Shown one piece after another: positions 47,293-56,700 of a stretch of 64,000 bases of DNA (position 1 is its first letter; each line of letters opens with the position of its first letter). Position numbers and translations under genes: made by a program. The notes under the pieces were generated by a model. The model saw only the letters and a list, made by a program, of their open reading frames with translations, was not told where the DNA came from and searched no databases. The DNA comes from Leguminivora glycinivorella (Eukaryota; Arthropoda; Insecta; Lepidoptera; Tortricidae). The DNA is taken from positions 7,433,001 through 7,497,000 of the forward strand of contig NC_062983.1 of assembly GCF_023078275.1 (NCBI RefSeq), written 5' to 3'.

Positions 47293-47344
47293 TTTGCTGA
47301 AACTATCGTACGAAAAAAGAAAATAAAAAGCCTAGAAAGCTATA

Positions 47345-47377
47345 TCACAGTATAATAAAGAGTACTATCGTATGGCT
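47345..47377 (+). repeat. Repeat family H, first block only
   Basis: TATCACAGTATAATAAAGAG continuing GTACTATCGTA matches 2636 and then diverges. Confidence 0.6.
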
Positions 47378-48339
47378 TTATGAGCACATTAAATAACATG
47401 CTATCCTAATATTTTTCGCACTGAACTGAACGAAAGGATCAATGAACTGAATGAACTGCCATTTAATTCAGTTCTCTCGTCCCAGCCTCGTGGGCGATTA
47501 ATATTGTTCGCGTTTATGTCATCCTGGTACTCGCTATTATGCAAATAATTGTTTAATTAATAATTATTACTATTATTTTCTCGATTATTATTCGCTAACA
47601 ATAAACACATTGACAGTTGAACACATTTTAGAGACGTTACATACCTACATACATTAACATTGATGGTGATGAATTAATTAAATGTATGCGAGCATTTTTT
47701 TATTAATTGTTGCAAAATTTAAATGACTGTCAGAATGTTGAAAAAAAGTTTTGCAATGTCATCGACACAAGAATGGAACCAATATGGAAGTCGCGTAGGC
47801 AGAGCGTCCGCTTTTAGGCTAGAACTTACTCTAGACCAGCCTTATTTAGCTCGTGAATGCTTACGACAGAAAAACAAAGGAGAACTATGAGCTGACATAA
47901 CACTTAGGAAAAGAAAGTCTTAGCTATGTCACCTAGATACATAATACTGGTACCTACTAGGCACCTTGTCTATCTATACATGCGGCAGCGTGTCAAGCAA
48001 AGTTCAAGTTAACATTCTATTTTTACGGTAAAGCTTTTGGGATATGTAAGCCGATTTAATAAATATATCTGGGCGGTTCTATTTTATTCAATCACGTCTT
48101 TAGATTCTCTGTAAGGATCTTCAACAAACAGTCCCCTGGCAATGATTTTTTAAAATATTTATTTATAAAATCAGAAATAATTTGTATAATTTAATTAAGG
48201 CAAATGGGTTTTATTAAATTATACTAACTATTTAGGCATTAATAAATATTTCAAAAAATCATTGAATTTTGTTGATCCTTAAGAGAATCCCTGATAAAAA
48301 ATAACTTAATAAAAAAAAACTTAATAAATAAAAAAAACT
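47378..48339. other. No gene seen
   Basis: AT-rich, with no coding frame or recognised repeat. Confidence 0.4.
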
Positions 48340-48606
48340 TTATTTCTGGCCGGAATTTGAAACCCTGACACCCGCGATGTGCCTGTGAACATTAGACCGC
48401 GCGCGATGCGCGGTCGGTGGTCGGTGAAATTAACGACCATATTTTGCGTTTACTAACGTGAAAGAAAAATTCACGAAAACTCGAAAATTCGCGTTTTTCG
48501 GTAACTATCTAAGGCTAAGGCTAGATCGATTTTTCACTCCCGAAAACCCCCACATAACAAATTTTAGCGAAATCGTTAGAGCGGTTTCCGAGATCGTCGG
48601 TATATA
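48340..48606 (+). repeat. Host repeat interrupted by the 48.6-kb foldback (left part)
   Basis: AAAATTCACGAAAACTCGAA, CGATTTTTCACTCCCGAAAA and GTTAGAGCGGTTTCCGAGAT lead into TATATATAT. The right part, ATAAATATACAATAATTGCT then CGTTTAAAGGTATAAG, follows at 49271-49320. I recognise this as a common lepidopteran repeat; the foldback sits in its TA microsatellite. Confidence 0.6.
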
Positions 48607-49268
48607 TATGTCGCAGGGATTTAGTCAAAGACGTTATATTATAATTTCACTAGTGAAATTATAATTACACTGATTATTGTCAATCGTTTGCATTTCTCAC
48701 AATTTAACGGGCTAGTTTCAGTGACATTATGATTTCACTAGACCGATACAGTGAAATTGTAAGACGGTGATAAATTGACAATAGCACTGGTTTGAGAAAG
48801 CCGTGAACCTAGGTTTATTATAATATCACTTATGCGGTCCAGTGACATTACAATATCACTGAAATAAGCCCGTGAAATTATGCGAATCTTTCGTTATTGA
48901 CAATAATCAGTGTAATTATAATTTCACTAGTGTAATTATAATTTCACTAGTGAAATTATAATTACACTGATTATTGTCAATCGTTTGCATTTCTCACAAT
49001 TTAACGGGCTAGTTTCAGTGACATTATGATTTCACTAGACCGATACAGTGAAATTGTAAGACGGTGATAAATTGACAATAGCACTGGTTTGAGAAAGCCG
49101 TGAACCTAGGTTTATTATAATATCACTTATGCGGTCCAGTGACATTACAATATCACTGAAATAAGCCCGTGAAATTATGCGAATCTTTCGTTATTGACAA
49201 TAATCAGTGTAATTAAAATTTCACTAGTGTAATTATAATATAACGTCTTTGACTAAATCCCTGCGACA
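48607..49268. mobile_element. Foldback element carrying a perfect-looking 297-bp tandem duplication
   Basis: The outer ends TATGTCGCAGGGATTTAGTC plus AAAGACGTTATATTATAATT are exact inverted repeats of GTAATTATAATATAACGTCT and the following GACTAAATCCCTGCGACATA, apart from one or two bases. Between them, 48644-48940 and 48941-49237 are direct copies; the only clear difference I see is AATTATAATTTC versus AATTAAAATTTC near their ends. Each copy is itself an imperfect palindrome: CACTGATTATTGTCAAT at one end and ATTGACAATAATCAGTG at the other, with inner blocks CGGGCT, TTTCAGTGA and GGACCG also mirrored. Confidence 0.85.
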
Positions 49269-49320
49269 TATACATATATAAATAAATAAATATACAATAA
49301 TTGCTCGTTTAAAGGTATAA

Positions 49321-50055
49321 GATAGAGGTGAATGAATGAGAAATAACGAGTAGTGAATGTAGTAATATTCGCCATATGAAACTCATTCGTACACTGTACA
49401 GTCGGTGAAATAATAGTTTTTTGTTTATATTAGTTAAAAATAACTGAGTGCGAAGCTTTGTTAGTGTTCCTTTGAAGCAGATCTTCAAGCGCGAAATTAC
49501 ATCGTTCTATGATTTGTGCTGATATAATAAGAATCTTGTTGGAATAGGTAGTTAAACTTCAAAAGTTGTTAAAGGTACATATTATCTTAATTATTCTTTG
49601 AATAAATTCTTATGGCGAATGTTCGTATAGTGTTCGTTGATGACTTCGTCAACCCGTCGTAAGCGATTTTTATCAGACCATTTTACGTTAACATATTGTT
49701 AGAAATGAAACACATGCGCTCGCGTTGAAGCCATTTAATGCACTGACTAGCTCTAATTGTACAGGAGCGGAAGAGACAATGCGAACTACTTTAACACATA
49801 TAAAATAAAATATAGTGAAAAATGTCCTTAGCTTCTTGCCGAACAATTTTGATAGAATTATCCTTCCTAGGATTAGGTTTAGGATCTGCCTTAGCTTTAA
49901 CTCAGTGCCTGGCAGGTGGCTGCTCAGGATCGGGACAGGTGGCGTGCTCTCATTCTTCGGCCAATGTCCGAGAAACGTCATATGTACCTATTTCATTTAA
50001 AAATCGCAATCCAGTTTCGACGGATATAATATAACCTAACCACAAAATTAAAATT
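49321..50055. other. No gene supported
   Basis: Several overlapping short frames on both strands occur at 49688-50034. None has matching splice signals. One plus frame (SLASCRTILIELSFLGLGLG) is leucine-rich, but it opens just after an A/T-rich run and cannot be separated from chance. Confidence 0.35.
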
Positions 50056-50278
50056 TTGAAATAACCCCCGACATAGTGGACTGATTTTCATGAAACATGG
50101 CTAAGAACACTCCCGATTAATTCAGCTTCAAAAAAAAAAAAACTTAATCTAAAACCGGTTCATCCGTTCGGGAGCTACGATGCCACAGACATACACACAC
50201 ACATACAGACAGGCAGACAAACAGACAGACACGTCAAACTTATAAAATCCCGTCGTTTTTGCGTCGGGGGTTAAAAAA
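50056..50278 (-). repeat. Repeat family E, inverted copy without expansion
   Basis: AACCCCCGACATAGTGGACT, TTTTCATGAAACATGGCTAA and CGTTCGGGAGCTACGATGCC end in CGTCGTTTTTGCGTCGGGGG. The AGAC tract is only about 40 bp here, compared with about 155 bp at 20780. Confidence 0.85.
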
Positions 50279-50649
50279 ATTACAGCAGCTAGATAGGATG
50301 TTTATAAGAGTTCAGCTCTCGTGTTGAAATATTTTTCTTATTTTATTAGCTAGACGAACGTTAACCTACTGCGTGGGTGCGTGGGAGAGCTAAAAGCGTA
50401 AAAGTCTAGATCTCCCATCAATCACTATTGGCAAAGTATACTCTCCATTCATTGACGATTGATTCACGCAGAGCGAAGTGGGTGGATGTTTCGTGGCTAG
50501 TAAGCATTGTTGTTTATATAAATGTCAAGGTGTGTTGAAAAGTTGGTTTTAGAAATTAAATTGACACATAGTTAAATTATTTCTAACTTGGAAATTTATT
50601 TCTGTCAAGCATGCCCCTTATTTCAGTCAAAATCATCAATAATTCATCA

Positions 50650-51084
50650 ATAGTTATTTGTTTTACAAGGGGGCAAAGTAGTTGTTTAACCGCACGTGCC
50701 AATATTGATACCCGAGCAAGCGAAAGATTCCAAAATTGGACCGCGAGCGTAGCGAGTGGTTCAAAAAGTAGAATCTTGAGCGTTGCGAGGGTATCAAGGC
50801 ACGAAGGTTAAACAAACTTTGCCACCGAGTGAAACACAAAATTTTTCACCACACCAACACGAACAAAATACTGACTATAAAACATCAAAATAAATGAAAT
50901 CCATCAATTTATTCAATATTTATGATTCAAAAATCATCATTTATAGGTAAAATCTAGCAGCCAGATTAAGACATCGAGTTAAAATTCGTATGAAATTACT
51001 TTGCCCCCTTGTGGATAAAATGCAATTTTGCTATCTGTTTTCGAATAGCAAAGAAAGCCTTTACCAGTTGGTGTGGTGAAAAAT
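50650..51084. repeat. Repeat family J, long copy with inverted ends
   Basis: ACAAGGGGGCAAAGT (50665-50679) is mirrored by ACTTTGCCCCCTTGT (50998-51012), and TTTTTCACCACACCAAC (about 50845) by GTTGGTGTGGTGAAAAA (ending 51084). The left part has CCGCGAGCGTAGCGAGTGGT and its near-palindrome. The short copy at 25710 lacks the interior. Confidence 0.78.
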
Positions 51085-51959
51085 CTTATACTCATAGTCA
51101 TTGGTTCTGTTTTGGTCTGACACTATCGTAAGTTAAACTAATTTTCCATGGGATAGATAATATGGAATAATAAGCATGTTACTAGTAATCCAATGAGAAT
51201 AATTAAATTAAGTTTGATTTGGAAATGATATTTATAAGTATGCTTCCCAACAAGCTAGGTCTGAAATACACTTGTGTGATTTATTTACGTACCTACCTAA
51301 GTCTCACATAGGTGGAATACAGAGATAAGAGCATGAAATTTATTCAGGTACAAATAGTTTACAGTACCTAAGTAAAATGTACTAGTATAAGTGTATCCTG
51401 TGTGTCTGAGGCCTTATGTCAATCTCCTCACAGATGACAATCATTCTCGTCAATAAATTTAATCCTTGCGCATGATTTCATCGCTCCTTAAGCGATCTCG
51501 CGCATGTCCTGATGACGTTTTAACACCAACACGTTTTAATGATCATATTTGAAACTTATATCTTTACAATACGGGTTACCACATATCAATTTACAGTTGT
51601 TCACATGCGGTAATTCTGCCGCATGCAAATATGTTCGGGTGCAGAGGACTTTGGATTGTATTGCTTCGATATATAATGTAGTTTGTATTATTCAAAGAGC
51701 TGGAAAGACAATTCTCAGGGTCTCAGATTTAGTTTGCAAATTCGAAGTATGAATTTTAAGTCTGTTCAGATATTAGATTATGTCTTTGCTGTGTGTATAC
51801 TCAAATCTACGATGTAATAAAACATTTGCCCTCAAATATGGGGGGTGTCCAAGGTTCTTCAAAATATCAGAACAAGATGATGAATTTTAATTGTTAACAC
51901 TACTGTCAAATACTGTTTAGTGACAGAAGTGATATTTACATTCACTCACCTACGTTATA
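51085..51959. other. No gene seen
   Basis: A 67-codon frame (51549-51752) has no splice or family support. The sequence is otherwise AT-rich. Confidence 0.4.
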
Positions 51960-52137
51960 GACTAAGAGCTCAGAGTCGCCAAACCTTCCTCATTTTCTCA
52001 AGGATGAAACTTTAGGTTAATGTAGAGTTCGTATCGACGTTTAATGTTATTAGTTCGGCCATTTTTTTGCTACACGTTTTTTTAAACACGAACTTTCCTT
52101 AAATTCTCAAAGCTGATTTTTATGATGTGTTAGAAAA

Positions 52138-52300
52138 GACTGTAAGGATTTTGTAATGATCATTTCCTGAACATTTCCGCCGGTAGTATTAGTAACTTTT
52201 GCCAGACGCTTGAAAGTCTCTGTCACTTACCCTAATTAATTTCTCAAGCTACGGCTGGCGCAAATGTTCAGGAAATGTTGATTATCAAATCCTTGCAGTC
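52138..52300. mobile_element. Palindrome P1 inside P0
   Basis: GACTGTAAGGATTTTGTAAT and CATTTCCTGAACATTT on the left pair with AAATGTTCAGGAAATG and ATCAAATCCTTGCAGTC on the right. The arms are about 45 bp and the spacer about 70 bp. Confidence 0.7.
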
Positions 52301-52308
52301 TATTTTAA

Positions 52309-52660
52309 TATACAGAGTGGGGCCTGTAACAAAGGTGAAGATTTGAACTCTAGACTATTCTCCTTATACTGATCAACATTTGTTCGGCGACTTTTAAAAA
52401 TAACTTGTATTTTGATTTTTATCACCCTTGAAAGTTTTTTCTGAGGTAATGTATTGCGAATACTGTTAAGTCTAAAGTGTGACAGATAACGTCAATGACA
52501 ACAATAATGGCGTACATTGAAGCTAATATTTATTTTGTATGAAAAATTAAAAATTTAAAGACTTCATAATTTTTAAAAGTCACTGAACAAATGTTGATCA
52601 GTATAAGGAGAATAGCCTACAGTTCAATTCTTCACTTTGTTACAGGCCCCACTCTGTATA
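52309..52660. mobile_element. Palindrome P2 inside P0 (TATACAGAGTGGGGCCTG ends)
   Basis: TATACAGAGTGGGGCCTGTA at the left is the exact inverse of TACAGGCCCCACTCTGTATA at the right. The pairing extends about 92 bp through ATTCTCCTTATACTGATCAA and its inverse to ACTTTTAAAAAT. The spacer is about 165 bp. I recognise the ACAG-GTGGGGCCTGTAAC end from other lepidopteran repeats. Confidence 0.82.
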
Positions 52661-52838
52661 TCATATTATATTTGATCAGCCTTGAGAATTTAAGGAAAGT
52701 TAGTGGTAGGGTAAAAAAATGGCCGACGGGCCAAACTAGGTAATATGCAGACATTAAACATCAATACGAACTCTATATTATCCCGAAGTTTCATCCTTGA
52801 GAAAATGAGGAAGGTCTGGCGGCTCTGTGCTCTTAGTC

Positions 52839-53367
52839 CATTAGTTTACTTTCTGTTCTTCTCGTTCGCATTAATATGCCCGTATAGGCTACTTGACCCT
52901 TTTTCAAAGTATGTCATATATTATTAATTACTGTCTAATTAAACGAAAAAAAATAGTACCATATTTTATTACGACTTAAAAACCCGCAGAAAACTTATTT
53001 AAAGTTTACTTTTACGTGATCAGGCAAAAACAACATCAGCCATATTAATCTATAGAATATCTATGACATGACGTCAGTATATTTAGAAAAAATATTTCAC
53101 ATTGTCACACCCGTCAACGACTATGAATTTTAATACAATAGAGGTTGTTTCTATGGAGATCAGATTACTACCTCTAATTTCCATAGTTGATCTGAATTGT
53201 GTGACGTCACTCCATTGGCCAACACCGTTTTCGGAGTCTTAGTTTAATTTAAAATACGCAGTCATCACGCACTTTTAATGCCCGCAAGCTATAAATATTG
53301 ATTCCTTAAGTCAAATACTACAGAAAACAATAACTTGATGTGCTAAATTCGATACGAGTCTAGTAGC
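52839..53367. other. No gene seen
   Basis: It contains a short inverted pair, TCTATGGAGATCAGATTACT against TTTCCATAGTTGATCTGAAT (about 53150-53195), and a TGACGTCA-like string. Nothing codes. Confidence 0.4.
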
Positions 53368-53676
53368 CTATAATGCGCTAGCCAATATGTTAATGTCTAA
53401 AACTAGTGGGAAAGCGGCTGTAATGAATTCGCTTACCAAAAAGCTGAATCGTATTCTATCAGTTACGAAAAACGAACAAAAACACAGCGGTACACTTGAC
53501 CAATTAAAATAATCAAGCCCCCAAGTTATCTCCTTACACACATTGTACATTAGAGATTTACTGAGAATCCTAGCAACTGCTGCAATGCTGTTATCTTCGA
53601 ACAGATTAATAATGATTAGCTGGACATGTGAAGTCTTTTCATTCACAAAAACGCCTGCTTTAATCTTTATTGTCAT
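53368..53676 (-). CDS. Unrecognised open frame, possible decayed or partial membrane-protein exon
   Basis: Minus-strand frame of 102 codons from ATG at 53676, ending in TAG. The N-terminal half is mixed and polar (SHVQLIIINLFEDNS; ARILSKSLMYNVCKE). The C-terminal half is hydrophobic (VPLCFCSFFVTDRIRFSFLV) with one or two potential membrane segments. The layout, a W-x-LDYF-type region followed by a CSFFV-D-RI segment, is loosely like the C-terminal exon of insect gustatory receptors, but the diagnostic TYhhhhhQF motif is not present. It could be a pseudogene, one exon of a diverged receptor, or chance. A GGTAAGC donor-like site lies inside the frame. No convincing upstream acceptor was seen. 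Confidence 0.2.
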   Translation of the reverse strand: MTIKIKAGVFVNEKTSHVQLIIINLFEDNSIAAVARILSKSLMYNVCKEITWGLDYFNWSSVPLCFCSFFVTDRIRFSFLVSEFITAAFPLVLDINILASAL

Positions 53677-53744
53677 GCTTTCAAAGATTATATTGCAGAA
53701 AGCTACGCGTCATAGTAAATGACACGATATATGGGTACCCAGCC

Positions 53745-53880
53745 AACTTCTCAATCGCTTACGGTTCGTTGAGCGTATCGTAGCTAGCTATCCCTATCGC
53801 TCTTCTATAGTGGCACAACAGAGTTCTGTCTTTCGGTCGCCACGTAGCGTTAACGATTGTCACTTGGGTTAACCCGTCGC
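53745..53880 (+). mobile_element. MITE family A, strongly decayed
   Basis: CTCAATCGCTTACGGTTCG, CGTAGCTAGCTATCCCTATC then GCTCTTC, and GCCACGTAGCGTTAACGATT then GTCACTTGGG keep the order of the family with many changes. Confidence 0.45.
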
Positions 53881-54353
53881 AGTATCTAGACATGTAAAAT
53901 GGGCTGTATTTAACACTGTCACTGGTTAACTCAGACAAGTGGGCATGCGTTAAGTTGCGTGCTTTGTTAATCCTTTGTCTTGTGTGACTTTTTGTTAACT
54001 TTCGCTGGTGTTAATTAATTATACGAAGTTCAACATTGTTATAAATATAGGAATATTTTAAGCCCCGTATTTATGGTAAACATTTGTTGAGCATCAGTTG
54101 ATTAATTTTGTTGATCGTGAAAATGTTGCCTGAAGAAGTCTTGTTGTTGTGGTCTCTTGTAGGTATATCTATCGTATAACCTAAAGCACCAAAAAACAGA
54201 AAAATGGAAAACAACAAACAAAAAAAAATGGCTTTACAGATACTTGACATTGTTTTACCATGGTTAGATGGTTACCAAGAGACTGATTGAGAATAGAATG
54301 TTGTGGCCGCTGTGTCAACATTTGAGAATTGAACATGATCTCAAACGCCACTT

Positions 54354-54535
54354 ATCCATACTAATATTATAAATGGGAAAGTGTGTGTGTCTGTTTGTTT
54401 GTCCGTCCTTCATGTCGAAACGGAGCGACGAATTGTCGTGTTTTTTTAAGTGGAGATAGTTGAAGGGATGGAAAGTGACATAGGCTACTTTTTGTCTCTA
54501 TCTAACGCGAGCGAAGCCGCGGGCAAAAGCTAGTA
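54354..54535 (-). repeat. Repeat family B, inverted, internally shortened copy
   Basis: TCCATACTAATATTATAAAT starts the reversed element, and AAGCCGCGGGCAAAAGCTAG ends it. The CTCCATACAAACTTCCACCC portion is missing between GTCTCTATCTAACGCG and the head. Confidence 0.85.
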
Positions 54536-54879
54536 AGTTAATAAGAAGGTGCGATTATGTCATGCATCTTGTAGTAAGGTAGTGTCTACGCCTAAGAAGA
54601 GCCCATCTGTTTTCTGATACTTATTGTTATAAGTTATGTGTCTAATTTTTATGTCTTGATATTTTTAAATTAATGTGCAGAAATTCTAGAAAGCCAATTA
54701 AAGCAAATTGGAATTTGATTTTACACGACTACAAGAAACACTGTTTTTTAGAGTTAATGAAGAGATTGAGTATACAAAATTATTTGTAAGACCACATATT
54801 ATCTGATATATCACCAAATGCTAATATTTCACCCATGTTTCCAGGCACATTTACTTAATTTCCGCGTGCGTCCAAATTC

Positions 54880-55030
54880 GCCACCATATAAATCAGTTTG
54901 CTTGTGACATGACAGTCGCTCGGTTATTTCGGGCGGTGTGCGCAGACGCAACGGCGTCGGAAGCAGCGCGCGCGCAGCGCATGCGCATGGCGCCGCTTTG
55001 CATAATTTACGCAAGGGTGACCGGCGCGTT
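54880..55030 (+). promoter_or_regulatory. Possible core promoter: TATA box and CpG-rich leader
   Basis: TATAAATC at 54887-54894 is followed about 27 bp downstream by an initiator-like ACAGTC (54912). Then comes a strongly CpG-rich stretch ending near GCGCATGCGC (54977-54986), a perfect palindrome that is the binding site of NRF-1 / Ewg-type factors in animals. An ATG at 54981 opens only a 22-codon frame. Position and strand would suit the exon candidates at 56157 and 56380, but no good splice donor joins them, so the link is inferred. Confidence 0.35.
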
Positions 55031-56156
55031 AAGTACCATAAGTTTTTAACTACAGCGAGAATAAACTATGACACATTGTGATGATTGGGAATTCGTCATT
55101 GTTAAAAAAATCCTAAAAAATATTTTTTCTTCCTTAGTTTTGCCCTTCCTTGGTTTTTTCTTGAGGATTAGATTCATTTGGTGAATATATAGAGTTCTCT
55201 ATTGTTTACAATTTTTAAGCGGAGTCTTACAGATAAAGTCCTAAAATTTACACTAAATAAACTTAATACAGGTACCTACTTATTCCAATTATTACTTTTT
55301 TTTCGTGACACAGCGTATAGGTTATTAAATAATGTTATTATTAAGAAAATTTAGGACTAATTATACTTATTTTAATATTTTTTCTAAAAAAAAACAAATA
55401 AAAATTTGCTTATGAAGTAGGTGCACTTGCAAATTATTATTTACAGTTTGACATACGATTTAACACACCACACACAGTGACAGCAAATTTAAAGGTTAAT
55501 GTACCGAATGAACTAGTCAATTGCAATTCTGCAATCGGCATACAAAACTAGCATGGCCAATAAAATGTAAGCATTGTAATAGGAACAATAGTTGTGCATA
55601 ATGCCAACAACATTAGTATTCCTGAGACGTACTTAAACGCCCGATGAAATTATGATACGCGAAATGTGCTATTATTGGCACTAGAGTCATGTTATTGTCG
55701 CTTTATTGGTGATAGTCTGATTGCTAGCCTGTTTTGTATGGTTCTTGTGCCTCTTAGTAGTGGATTGTTTATTATTAAATATTATTGTCACAGTTCCGTT
55801 TATGGCCTTAATACTATTTTATGTTTAGTAAGCGGTTTCATTTCTTGATGACTGATTAATAAAGTACTCGTAGGTACAGCCAAACCTTTAAAGGTAAGAG
55901 AATCTCTTGAAATTTTAACATCCTTTCAGGTATAATACTTATATCTACATCTTATGGTTTATTTGGAACTTCAGCTAAACAGTTGCAAATAAAATTATTT
56001 CATAGGATAACAAAATTATTTTTACTGTATTGTTTTACAGTAATACCTAAAGAACTTTTAAGATACAATTAAGAACGGACATTATAACATTACCTATACA
56101 TGCATTATGAGATAACTATTTAAAAAAAGATGATTATGTTTTGTGTTATTTTACAG

Positions 56157-56197
56157 TTAACTTTTCTACCACGCAAAGAAGAACTAAAAAAACTACG
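56157..56197 (+). CDS. Possible small coding exon upstream of the 56380 exon
   Basis: A very good acceptor, TTTTGTGTTATTTTACAG, is followed by 41 bases and a donor ACG/GTAACT. Read so that it ends on a complete codon, it gives NFSTTQRRTKKTT, which would join in phase 0 to the exon at 56380. The intron would be 182 bp, a normal small insect intron. The exon is short and rests only on splice-site quality and phase. Confidence 0.3.
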
Positions 56198-56379
56198 GTA
56201 ACTAAATTAAAGTCATCAAAGTAATTGACCTTAGTATTATTTGCTATTGCTGAAACTACAATCTTACTGGATACCTTTTAAAAATGTTCATTTAAGCTTT
56301 GAATTATTTTTTTATGATTTTTGTTGCAATGTGCCCTCATACTTCTTATATGATGCTGAAAACGTTGTTGTTCTTGTAG

Positions 56380-56574
56380 TCCTACGTCACCACAGAAATG
56401 CAAAGGGCCTTCTCAAGCTCGCGCCATGCCAAGATAGGATATCTTCAGCTACTCCGTGGCCTCGCTCCAGCTCGACAATTGCACATATTTCACTACAGAT
56501 TCAAAGACGGAAAGTTTGACGCGTCACTTGACCACATAATTTTACTTCCAAACGGCCTCGTAATGCAAAAAAAC
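56380..56574 (+). CDS. Internal coding exon of an unrecognised gene, 65 codons
   Basis: A branch-point-like TGCTGAAAAC and the pyrimidine-rich GTTGTTGTTCTTGTAG precede it, and a GTATGT donor follows at 56575. The exon is 195 bases, open from end to end in one frame (phase 0 to phase 0). It begins SYVTTEMQRAFSSSRHAKIG, and the last part includes RFKDGKFDASLDHI and ends LLPNGLVMQKN. GC content is clearly above the flanks and third positions are rich in C and G, unlike chance frames in this window. No domain family is recognised. There is no cysteine pattern and no membrane segment. Unspliced, the frame would run on to a stop near 56698. I consider the exon likely real and its gene unidentified. 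Confidence 0.55.
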
Positions 56575-56700
56575 GTATGTATTAAATTTAAGTCAAGGTA
56601 TAAGCTCACGAAGGATCGCGAGATTAGCTATAAGTTAGACAAAATTAAGTGGTTAATAAACAACTGTACAGTGATTTTGATATTGAGGATCTGTACCTGA

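Larger units (their letters stand above)
51960..52838. mobile_element. Outer foldback P0 holding two further palindromes
   Basis: GACTAAGAGCTCAGAGTCGC at 51960 is the inverse of GGCGGCTCTGTGCTCTTAGT, which ends at 52837. CCTTCCTCATTTTCTCAAGG pairs with CCTTGAGAAAATGAGGAAGG. Inner arm ends CTTTCCTTAAATTCTCAA (about 52092) and TTGAGAATTTAAGGAAAG (about 52682) also pair. Arm identity is roughly 80-90 percent by eye. Palindromes at 52138-52300 and 52309-52660 occupy its centre, side by side. No coding capacity. Confidence 0.75.
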
